Assembly: GCA_030831885.1 (NCBI GenBank)
Contig: JAURKF010000292.1
Location: 1 to 7,704 of the forward strand
Source of the DNA: Flavobacteriales bacterium
Lineage (GTDB): Bacteria > Bacteroidota > Bacteroidia > Flavobacteriales > UA16
Length of the DNA: 7,704 nt
Direction: 5' to 3'
Part shown: piece by piece, positions 1 to 6,206 of the stretch
Layout: each line of letters starts with the position of its first letter
Numbering within the stretch: position 1 is the stretch's first letter
Made by a program: the position numbers and the translations under genes
The notes under the pieces: model-generated
What the model saw: the letters and a program-made list of their open reading frames with translations, nothing else
Told to the model about the DNA's origin: nothing
The model's database searches: none

Positions 1-59
1 ACGAAATTGGTGATATCCCAGGCCCATCCTACCGTTTTATTCAATCCCCAAGAACCAAT
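1..59. repeat. 59-bp exact direct repeat, copy 1 (at the window edge)
   Basis: These 59 bases are identical to 480-538, in the same orientation and offset by 479 bp. Identity stops at base 60 (g here, a at 539). Whether it extends to the left cannot be seen. Copy 2 lies in the normal place inside actC and encodes residues 63-82 in frame. This copy is read one frame out and supplies the stop codon at 41-43. It is therefore not an ordinary part of the actC 3' half. An assembly misjoin, a contig-end overlap or a tandem duplication junction are the main explanations. Confidence 0.97.
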
Positions 60-724
60 GAAATTTCTTCGAAGCGAGTCCAGTGCTTAGCACGACCTGA
101 CCAACCGAAACTGAGAATGCTGTAAAACTTCTTCATCCACGGCTTGCGCACACGGTCGCGAATGGTTGCAAAATCAGGGATAAGACCAATATACCAGAAT
201 ACCAATGATACGGAGAAGTATGTAGAAATCGCAAATACGTCCCACATCAAAGCGGAGTTAAAGTTGGGCCATAATGATCCAAACTGGTTAGGTAGAGGTA
301 ACGTCCAGTAGGCCATCCAAACACGCCCCATGTGAAATACCGGGAACACGGCCGCCATCATTACAGCGAAAATGGTCATCGCCTCCGCAGAACGGTTAAT
401 CGCCATGCGCCAACGCTGGCGGAACAACAAAAGCACCGCAGAGATAAGAGTCCCGGCGTGACCAATACCTACCCACCAAACGAAATTGGTGATATCCCAG
501 GCCCATCCTACCGTTTTATTCAATCCCCAAGAACCAATACCCATGCCTACAAGGTAGCTGATACAACCTACACCGTAAAGCGCCACAATCAGCGCAATAG
601 TAAAGGCAATCTTCCATTGCTTGGGAGCCGGTCCTTCAATTGGAGATACTATATCGTTGGTGATATCATGGTAGGTCTTATGACCTAGGATAAGCGGCTT
701 TCTTATGTTGGATTCTTTGAACAT
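41..724 (-). pseudogene. actC: Alternative complex III membrane subunit ActC (NrfD-like), N-terminal half, interrupted by a repeat
   Basis: ActC is the NrfD/PsrC-like integral membrane subunit of ACIII and is thought to bind menaquinol and pass electrons to the Fe-S clusters of ActB. The visible 227 residues begin with a soluble tail and then four hydrophobic segments at about 38-60, 80-100, 114-134 and 160-183. NrfD-family features include the HAGTLISA stretch at 89-96 and the HMGR motif at 131-134. Full-length ActC has about ten membrane helices and some 450-480 residues, so the second half is missing. The frame agrees with the family up to about SLVL (222-225), then enters the out-of-frame 59-bp repeat copy and stops after GD. 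I call it broken as shown, but the intact gene may exist in the genome if the left edge is an assembly error. The start at 724 lies 20 bp after the actB stop, with no clear Shine-Dalgarno. The family call is strong; whether it is a real pseudogene is open. Confidence 0.85.
480..538. repeat. 59-bp exact direct repeat, copy 2 (in-frame, inside actC)
   Basis: This is the native copy of the repeat found at 1-59. On the minus strand it encodes ActC residues 63 to 82, from the end of the first membrane helix into the second (ISWG-type turn through TNFV), in the expected frame and context. A period of 479 bp is not a multiple of three, so a tandem copy cannot keep the actC frame. Confidence 0.97.
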
Positions 725-744
725 CTCGGTTGATTTCTTAAGGT

Positions 745-3700
745 TTAAGCTTCGGTTGCTTCGATGTTGCGAACTTTAGTCATGTAGTAAATATTCGGCT
801 GAATACCCACTTCTTCGAGCGCATGGTAAGAGCGAACACTATTGGCGCGCTCAGCATTTTTAGAGGTGGCATCATTCAAATCACCGAATACAATTGCTTG
901 TGTTGGACAAGCTTCAGCGCAAGCCGTTTGAATCATACCATCAAGTACAGTCGTTCCATTGCGCTTTGCCTCAGTCTTACCTGCTTGAATACGCTGCTGA
1001 CACATGCTGCACTTTTCCATTACACCACGCGTACGAACGGTTACATCAGGGTTAAGAACCATACGCAACGTGTCGTCCTGAGCCGGGTTCACCATAGCAA
1101 ACTTGTCGTTCGTTACGTAATTGAACCAGTTGAAGCGACGCACCTTGTAAGGGCAGTTATTTGCGCAATAGCGTGTTCCAATGCAACGATTGTAGGCCAT
1201 GTTATTCAGACCTTCATTGCTATGAACTGTGGCAGCAACCGGACACACCGTTTCGCATGGAGCGTGGTTGCAGTGCTGACACATCATTGGCATGTGCACC
1301 GTGCGAGGATTCTCCTCGGGATTCTCCATTTCACGGTAAGCACCAATCGTACCCTTCTCAGTTGCCTCCTTCGTGTTGGCGAGGGTGTCAGCTATTTGAA
1401 TTGTTTGATGCTCCGAAGAGAAATAGCGATCGATACGCATCCAGTGCATATCGCGGTGACGCAATACTTCATCTTTACCAACCACAGGAACGTTGTTCTC
1501 TGTATGACAGGCTGTGATGCAAGCTCCACATCCCAGGCAAGAACTTAGGTCAATGGTCATACCCCAACGATGACCTACACCTTCTACAGGGTGATCACGC
1601 CACAAGTCCGCATCGCGCACACTTTGACGATCGTTTACATCAATCGTCCCATCCTTATTCACATCCGCGTGGACCGGAAGAGTTACCGCGAGATTATAGG
1701 ATGCCTCACCTCGTTTGGCACCTTTCTCTGCGAGATAAGTTGCTATAACAGTTTCCTTGATAACAGAGTCACGTCCCATTACGGTTGCGTGCATCTGAGT
1801 AGTCGCAATTGAATACGTGCCGGCAGCGGCGGCAACGGTTACATCGCTACTTGTGTAAGAAGCGTGGCCTCCATTCATTGCAACCAATGGGTAGGCATTG
1901 CCTCCAATAGTTTGACGCTTATCACCTTCGGTCAAATGCACTCCTGCACGACCTGTTTGGTAAGCTGCCTTTCCAATTTCTTCGTTTCCTGCTCCTCGAC
2001 CATATCCCAATGCAATACCCAATGTCTTGCGCTTTTGACCGGGAACCGGCATCGCAGGAAGGGTGATTGACTTTCCGTTTACTGTAACGGTCACCAATGA
2101 AGCACAATCGCACTGTCCAATGTACGTTTCAAGGCCCATTTCCGTCATGTCGGCAGGAGCCATGGTTACATAGTTGTCCCAGGTTACTTTCGTAATCGGA
2201 TCAGGTGTTTCCTGCAACATCGCATTGTTTGCGTGGTTACCGGCACCCATGGTCACCTTCTGGTAGAAGGTTACTTCCCATTCACCTGACTTAGCGCTTG
2301 ATACCGCCGCCATTGCCTCACCGATATTCATCGATGGAGCAGCAGGAGCTTCAGCTGCCACAGGAGCGGCAGCAGGAGAAGCAGGAGCAGCAGGGGCAGC
2401 AGCACCGGTAGCATCCGTAGCCACAGGGGTTACCATTGCAGCTACCGCAACAGCAGCAGCGAATGTTCCGTTGTGCACGGCTGTATTCCAATTGTTATCA
2501 GACTTCAACATCGCAGCGGTGTATCCACCGTTGTGTGTTGCGCGCATGTAATCGTAGTATGAATCAGCGTTGTCGCTCCAACGCAAGAACGACTCCTGCG
2601 CGTATCGGCTATTGTATAAAGGATTGATGGTAGGCTGCGCCAAATCGGTGCGACCTTTCATCGGGCTGTAATCATTCCAAGACTCCAAGTAATGATGGTC
2701 AGGAGCCATATACGTGCAGCGGCTTGACGTCTCATCAGCAAATAAGTTGAAGCAAATGGATGTCTTCACCTTCTGCAATCCGCTATTGAATTTATCGGCA
2801 TTCATCCAACTGTATGAAGGGTTCACGCCATAAACAATCAAAACATCCACGCTGCCTGAATTCATTTCATCTACCAATGCAGCCATACCTTCGTCGCTGC
2901 CGCGGAATAGATTCAATGGGCTCTTCTTGTCAATGGTTGTTCCATCATTATTGAGTGCCGTATTTAAAGCAGCTACTATCGCTTGCACATTCGGATCATT
3001 CGAACCGGCTACAACTAATGACGCTCCTGCATTGGCCTTTAATGCCGCTGCTGCAGAGGCTATAGCCGCATCTGCACCTTCAACCCCCGAAGCACTGCCA
3101 CCTGTTACCGCTGCATATAACGCCGCGGCGATAGCGCCTTGCTGAGATGGTTTGATGGCCGTGCGCACATCACTATTAGAACCGGTAAGCGACATATTAC
3201 TTTCGAACTGATAGTGCTTACTCATCCATTCGCCCTCAGGCTTGCGTGTTTGCGCGTATTGTGAAGTAAATGCAGCAGGCATGAGCCACGTGCCGAGAAA
3301 ATCGGCAGCAATGCTCACGATGGTTTTAGCCTTACTAAAATCGTAGGTCGGTACACTTCCGCCGTAAGCCTTAGCCAAAGCACTGTACGAAACAGTATCA
3401 TACTGTGTATGCTTCACTTTGCCTGCATACTTGGCGCTGAACTCATTAATTGCGCGCTGAGTGCTTGGGCTTATAACGGTATTAGAAACTATGCGAATAT
3501 TATTAGCCGCAGCAAGAGCAGCCTTCAATTCTGAATCAAGCGAATTCCAGTCGATATCAGCACCACCTTTTTTGGGGCCTTTCAATCGAGCGCCATCATA
3601 TAAACCAAGCACCGAAGCATTGATGCGCGAATTCAATCCGCCACCGGCAATGCCATGAACTTTGTTCCCCTTGATGTGAATAGGGCGACCTTCACGGGTT

Positions 3701-4029
3701 TTAACCAAAAGATTACCATAATCATTACCATCGTAATAAGTCGATGCATAATAATTGGCAACACCGGGAGTAATTTCTTCCGGTTTTACAACGTACGGAA
3801 TCGACTTCACGACAGGGGTTTCGCACGCCGCCAAGGTAGCGGCCGCCAAACCAAATCCCATGAACTTCAAGAAGTCACGACGACCGGTATTCGATTCATT
3901 TAGATTTTCATCATTCAGAAAATCCTGAACACTTTGATCACGCTTGAACTCGGAGGTAAGCGCTTCCTGAGCAGCTGCAGTATTCTGCAATTCATCCAGG
4001 CTTGACCAGTATTTTTTAGTTATTCCCAT
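745..4029 (-). CDS. actB: Alternative complex III subunit ActB: molybdopterin-oxidoreductase-like domain fused to Fe-S domain
   Basis: ActB is the periplasmic electron-wiring subunit of ACIII. It has 1094 residues; I recall family members at roughly 1,000. The N-terminus carries a Tat motif (GRRDFLK, twin Arg 50-51), then a hydrophobic run ending in a lipobox-like LAAC with Cys69, which suggests a lipid-anchored exported protein. Residues about 75-720 resemble a molybdopterin oxidoreductase without the N-terminal Cys cluster; ACIII members lack Mo cofactor. The DHHYLESWND stretch is at 444-453. The C-terminal ferredoxin-like domain (about 820-1050) has four Cys groups: 831/834/837/841, 917/920/925/929, 949/955/959 and 1007/1010/1037/1041. 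The 4+4+3+4 pattern fits three [4Fe-4S] and one [3Fe-4S] cluster. Oddities are an Ala/Pro-rich tract at 542-565 and an EF-hand-like loop at 789-800. The gene lies 32 bp after actA and 20 bp before actC. The start follows the usual MxxxKKYW opening of the family. Confidence 0.96.
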   Translation of the reverse strand: MGITKKYWSSLDELQNTAAAQEALTSEFKRDQSVQDFLNDENLNESNTGRRDFLKFMGFGLAAATLAACETPVVKSIPYVVKPEEITPGVANYYASTYYDGNDYGNLLVKTREGRPIHIKGNKVHGIAGGGLNSRINASVLGLYDGARLKGPKKGGADIDWNSLDSELKAALAAANNIRIVSNTVISPSTQRAINEFSAKYAGKVKHTQYDTVSYSALAKAYGGSVPTYDFSKAKTIVSIAADFLGTWLMPAAFTSQYAQTRKPEGEWMSKHYQFESNMSLTGSNSDVRTAIKPSQQGAIAAALYAAVTGGSASGVEGADAAIASAAAALKANAGASLVVAGSNDPNVQAIVAALNTALNNDGTTIDKKSPLNLFRGSDEGMAALVDEMNSGSVDVLIVYGVNPSYSWMNADKFNSGLQKVKTSICFNLFADETSSRCTYMAPDHHYLESWNDYSPMKGRTDLAQPTINPLYNSRYAQESFLRWSDNADSYYDYMRATHNGGYTAAMLKSDNNWNTAVHNGTFAAAVAVAAMVTPVATDATGAAAPAAPASPAAAPVAAEAPAAPSMNIGEAMAAVSSAKSGEWEVTFYQKVTMGAGNHANNAMLQETPDPITKVTWDNYVTMAPADMTEMGLETYIGQCDCASLVTVTVNGKSITLPAMPVPGQKRKTLGIALGYGRGAGNEEIGKAAYQTGRAGVHLTEGDKRQTIGGNAYPLVAMNGGHASYTSSDVTVAAAAGTYSIATTQMHATVMGRDSVIKETVIATYLAEKGAKRGEASYNLAVTLPVHADVNKDGTIDVNDRQSVRDADLWRDHPVEGVGHRWGMTIDLSSCLGCGACITACHTENNVPVVGKDEVLRHRDMHWMRIDRYFSSEHQTIQIADTLANTKEATEKGTIGAYREMENPEENPRTVHMPMMCQHCNHAPCETVCPVAATVHSNEGLNNMAYNRCIGTRYCANNCPYKVRRFNWFNYVTNDKFAMVNPAQDDTLRMVLNPDVTVRTRGVMEKCSMCQQRIQAGKTEAKRNGTTVLDGMIQTACAEACPTQAIVFGDLNDATSKNAERANSVRSYHALEEVGIQPNIYYMTKVRNIEATEA

Positions 4030-4061
4030 GGAGGTTAATCCGTGTTATTCGATTTATACTA

Positions 4062-5447
4062 TTAATAGTGGCATTTGCCGCATTCCCAACCACCCAACTC
4101 ACGAACGGTTGCTGAACCGTCTTCCATTATTTCACGCAACGTGCGCTGACCTACTTCAGATGCCTTGTAGCGTTCGTGCATTTGCTGATAATAAGCGCTG
4201 CCTGCGAGGTCAACTTCTTTCTTGTTGTGACACTCCAAGCACCAGCCCATGGTGAATGGACGCTTCTCCAATTTCACCAAGCCTACGAGGTCTTCTTGTG
4301 AGTTGATCTCATCCGCTGTTGGCACGTGACCTACTGTGTACATATTTTGCGGACCGTGACAGTTTTTGCAATCAATTTTTCCAACGCTTACGTGCGTAGA
4401 GTGATTGAAGTAAACGTGATCCGGAAGGTTATTGACTTTGTTCCATACAATTGGTTTCTGTTCATACCCCTGAATGTAAGAACCGGTTGTAGGGTCAAAA
4501 CCAATAGCATCATAAATTTTCTGGATTTCGGAAGTGCCAGTTATAGCACCTTTCTTAATTCCCTTGTGACAGTTCATACACACATTCACCGAAGGAATAC
4601 CGGCATGCTTCGACTTAACGGCGCTGCTGTGACAGTAATTACAATCAATCTCGTTCTGGCAATTGTGTATAGCGTGTGAGAACCAAACTGGCTGATCAGG
4701 CGTGTAGCCATCATAAACACCAATGTCCATGAGGCTTTTATAACCGACCACCGAAAAATAACAAAATAGGAACAATCCAATCACGGAAACAAATTTCCTG
4801 TTAGCCCACATCCAAGCTTTAGATGACTGCCAATAGGATAATTCGGCTACTGGCGGAAGACCTTCACGCTCGTTGATAGCATTCTTAAGTGACTTCGAAA
4901 TGTTAGCTGCGGCGACTGCGATAATTGCTAGAATAGAACCGATAATGATAAACCAAACGGTGCCATCGCTTTCTTCGTTCTTTTCCTTCTCAGCCTTTAT
5001 CTCCTCAAGTGTCATGCACTTATTAACTGCAGCGCCACCAGCAGGTGCCGCGGCATCAGCTGCAGTTTTCACATAGGCAAGAATGTCCTTAATGTCCGCC
5101 TCACTTACGGCCTGCCCTGCCATCCAACCGAATGTTGGGACGTATTTGTCACGGAGTCCTTTAATATAAGGATCTCCCGACGCTGCAGCCGCCTGAGGGT
5201 TTTGAATCCACTTAACGATGAGGGCATCCTTCCCCTTCCAACGAACGTCAACGTCCTTGAGACCCGGAGCAGCCAATACCTCTTCGGAGGTCTTGTGGCA
5301 TGATGCACAATTTGCTTTAAACAATGACTCCCCTTTTGCTGCATCGCCCCCCTCGAAAACGCCTCCAAAAGCGTTGAAAGTGAGGAACATTGCCGCAGAA
5401 AAAGGAACCAGAATTTTGCTGATAAAACTTCTTGAAAGCCTTTTCAT
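4062..5447 (-). CDS. actA: Alternative complex III cytochrome c subunit ActA (one plus five haems)
   Basis: ActA is the multihaem cytochrome c of ACIII, which passes electrons from ActB to a terminal oxidase or soluble cytochrome. The 461 residues begin with a Sec signal peptide (about 1-28). A monohaem cytochrome c domain follows, with CASCH at 47-51 and Met109 as a plausible axial ligand. An acidic/Ala-rich linker leads to two membrane helices at about 164-181 and 217-237. The C-terminal pentahaem part has CNYCH 269-273, CMNCH 290-294, CKNCH 360-364, CLECH 403-407 and CGKCH 456-460. FSHAIH (256-261) and FNHSTH (347-352) supply likely distal His ligands, as in small multihaem cytochromes. 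It is the first gene of a minus-strand operon with actB and actC and has a candidate promoter at 5487-5494. The start is chosen because it gives the signal peptide; no Shine-Dalgarno is seen. Haem count and family are read directly from the motifs. Confidence 0.95.
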   Translation of the reverse strand: MKRLSRSFISKILVPFSAAMFLTFNAFGGVFEGGDAAKGESLFKANCASCHKTSEEVLAAPGLKDVDVRWKGKDALIVKWIQNPQAAAASGDPYIKGLRDKYVPTFGWMAGQAVSEADIKDILAYVKTAADAAAPAGGAAVNKCMTLEEIKAEKEKNEESDGTVWFIIIGSILAIIAVAAANISKSLKNAINEREGLPPVAELSYWQSSKAWMWANRKFVSVIGLFLFCYFSVVGYKSLMDIGVYDGYTPDQPVWFSHAIHNCQNEIDCNYCHSSAVKSKHAGIPSVNVCMNCHKGIKKGAITGTSEIQKIYDAIGFDPTTGSYIQGYEQKPIVWNKVNNLPDHVYFNHSTHVSVGKIDCKNCHGPQNMYTVGHVPTADEINSQEDLVGLVKLEKRPFTMGWCLECHNKKEVDLAGSAYYQQMHERYKASEVGQRTLREIMEDGSATVRELGGWECGKCHY

Positions 5448-5486
5448 TACTGATATTTTTGCTAAATGGCAGGTTTAATCGCGCGG

Positions 5487-5494
5487 CAAATTTA
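5487..5494 (-). promoter_or_regulatory. Candidate -7 element (TAnnTTTG) for the actABC operon
   Basis: On the minus strand the sequence reads TAAATTTG, matching the Bacteroidota primary-sigma -7 consensus TAnnTTTG. It would start transcription about 33 nt upstream of the actA start codon. No good TTTG -33 box sits at the usual 19-21 nt distance; the nearest TTTG lies 29 nt upstream. The placement is plausible and the box match is exact, but the promoter is only half supported. Confidence 0.4.
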
Positions 5495-5532
5495 TATGCC
5501 ACAAGCCATTGACATTCGCGTGACAAAAAGAA

Positions 5533-5549
5533 TGTTAACAATTTAAATT
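5533..5549. other. Two overlapping short palindromes in the divergent intergenic region
   Basis: TGTTAACA (5533-5540) is a perfect 8-bp palindrome, and AATTTAAATT (5540-5549) a perfect 10-bp palindrome sharing one base with it. They lie about 40 bp upstream of the candidate actA -7 element, in AT-rich sequence. Such sites can be operators, but AT-rich DNA produces short palindromes by chance, so function is a guess. Confidence 0.2.
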
Positions 5550-5615
5550 CGTTCTAAATAAACACTTGATTTGTCTCTGCGCAGCCCATAGATAGGGCTT
5601 CTCGTGATTTTCATA

Positions 5616-5666
5616 ACCCGTACTTATACACATACCCGTAAAATCTGAGGCGCACGGCAGCGCACG
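5616..5666 (+). repeat. Two pairs of 7-bp direct repeats upstream of the SPOR gene promoter
   Basis: ACCCGTA occurs at 5616-5622 and 5634-5640 (period 18). GCGCACG occurs at 5650-5656 and 5660-5666 (period 10, about one helical turn). The second pair ends five bases before a possible -33 box of the plus-strand promoter, a position typical for an activator site. Sequence identity is direct observation; any regulatory role is inference. Confidence 0.25.
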
Positions 5667-5671
5667 AATAC

Positions 5672-5704
5672 ATTGTTCATTCAAACATAAAAAAAGTATT
5701 TTTG
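5672..5704 (+). promoter_or_regulatory. Candidate Bacteroidota promoter for the SPOR-like gene, implying a leaderless mRNA
   Basis: TATTTTTG at 5697-5704 matches the -7 consensus TAnnTTTG exactly. ATTG at 5672-5675, 21 nt upstream, is a three-of-four match to the TTTG -33 box. The start codon of the next gene begins only four bases after the -7 element, so transcription would start at or next to the A of the ATG. The gene start is well fixed by its signal peptide, and there is no Met upstream in frame near it. Confidence 0.5.
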
Positions 5705-5708
5705 CTCC

Positions 5709-6152
5709 ATGAATCTGAGGACTCTTATTCTAGTCGTTTTGCTATTTCCGTCGTTGTCCCTGTTTGCTCAAAAAGTGGATTTACCTGAAGCAGTTGGTGA
5801 CGTTCAGATTCTTGTAGACTCCGCAATTACTCGCATAGAGCGAAATACTCGCGGATTTAAAGAAATAAAAGGATACAGGGTTCAAGTTTTTCTCGGATCG
5901 CTTGAGGACGTGAAAAACGAGCGTAACAAGTATTTATCACTCGGTCTACCGTACTCTGCTTATGTTAAACAAATTGTTCCTGAACACGCTCTGCAAATAG
6001 GCGATTTTGCAACGAAGATGGAGCTGGATAAATGCCTCAGTGAATTGGAGCAGTTCTACAAAACCACTATTCCCGTCGTTGCCATCATCGAACCACCGAA
6101 AGAAAAAGGAATGCCCAAAGCCTATTACGAGAGGAGGCCTGACAAAAATTAG
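5709..6152 (+). CDS. Small exported SPOR-domain-like protein
   Basis: The 147-residue product starts with a clear signal peptide (Met1 to about Ala20, cleavage near LFA-Q). A short helical spacer follows, then a SPOR-like domain at about 55-128 that opens with GYRVQVF, contains LQIGDFAT (95-102) and ends in a beta strand near PVVAIIEP. SPOR domains bind denuded peptidoglycan glycan strands, often at division sites, and Bacteroidota carry many small periplasmic proteins with just this domain. The C-terminus is a short basic, Pro-containing tail. The single Cys109 has no partner. It is divergent from actA (261 bp) and followed after 54 bp by hmgA, which has its own promoter, so it is probably a separate unit. 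The start is set by the signal peptide. The SPOR call rests on pattern similarity to family members I know; the cellular role is inferred. Confidence 0.75.
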   Translation: MNLRTLILVVLLFPSLSLFAQKVDLPEAVGDVQILVDSAITRIERNTRGFKEIKGYRVQVFLGSLEDVKNERNKYLSLGLPYSAYVKQIVPEHALQIGDFATKMELDKCLSELEQFYKTTIPVVAIIEPPKEKGMPKAYYERRPDKN

Positions 6153-6183
6153 TTTAGCACCTTAAGTTAGAAGCATACATTTG
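6153..6183 (+). promoter_or_regulatory. Candidate Bacteroidota promoter for hmgA-hppD
   Basis: TACATTTG (6176-6183) fits the -7 consensus TAnnTTTG, and TTTA (6153-6156) is a three-of-four match to the TTTG -33 box with a 19-nt spacer, the expected distance. Transcription would begin near 6189, giving a leader of about 18 nt before the hmgA start at 6207. It starts immediately after the stop codon of the SPOR-like gene, which supports separate expression. Confidence 0.55.
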
Positions 6184-6206
6184 CCTTCACGCTAACCCAC
6201 TGTCCA

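Noticed and set aside
332..688. A 118-codon plus-strand open frame
   Set aside because: It is antisense to the conserved N-terminal half of actC, its composition looks like a shadow frame, and it has no promoter.
41..724. ActC as a naturally short complete protein
   Set aside because: Only about four of some ten membrane helices are present, and the stop comes from an out-of-frame copy of sequence belonging to residues 63-82.
823..1548. A 241-codon open frame on the plus strand
   Set aside because: It lies wholly antisense to the Fe-S domain of actB, which has unmistakable conserved cysteine motifs. The product is rich in His, Thr, Cys and Arg without recognisable domains.
2332..2460. GCAGCAGGAGC-type repeats as a CRISPR array or minisatellite
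   Set aside because: The units are irregular, follow the codon frame of an Ala/Pro-rich protein segment and have no spacer-repeat structure.
745..4029. ActB as an active molybdenum oxidoreductase such as a formate dehydrogenase or polysulfide reductase
   Set aside because: The N-terminal Cys cluster of those enzymes is absent, the large domain is fused to the Fe-S subunit, and the actA/actC neighbours identify ACIII, whose members lack the Mo cofactor.
5583..5599. Hairpin AGCCC / GGGCT with a 7-nt loop as a possible terminator
   Set aside because: The stem is only 5 bp, there is no T-run directly after it, and it sits between divergent gene starts where no transcript needs to end.
6153..6206. 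SPOR-like gene, hmgA and hppD as one operon
   Set aside because: A good -33/-7 promoter match lies directly after the SPOR-like stop codon, and the functions are unrelated; read-through cannot be excluded.
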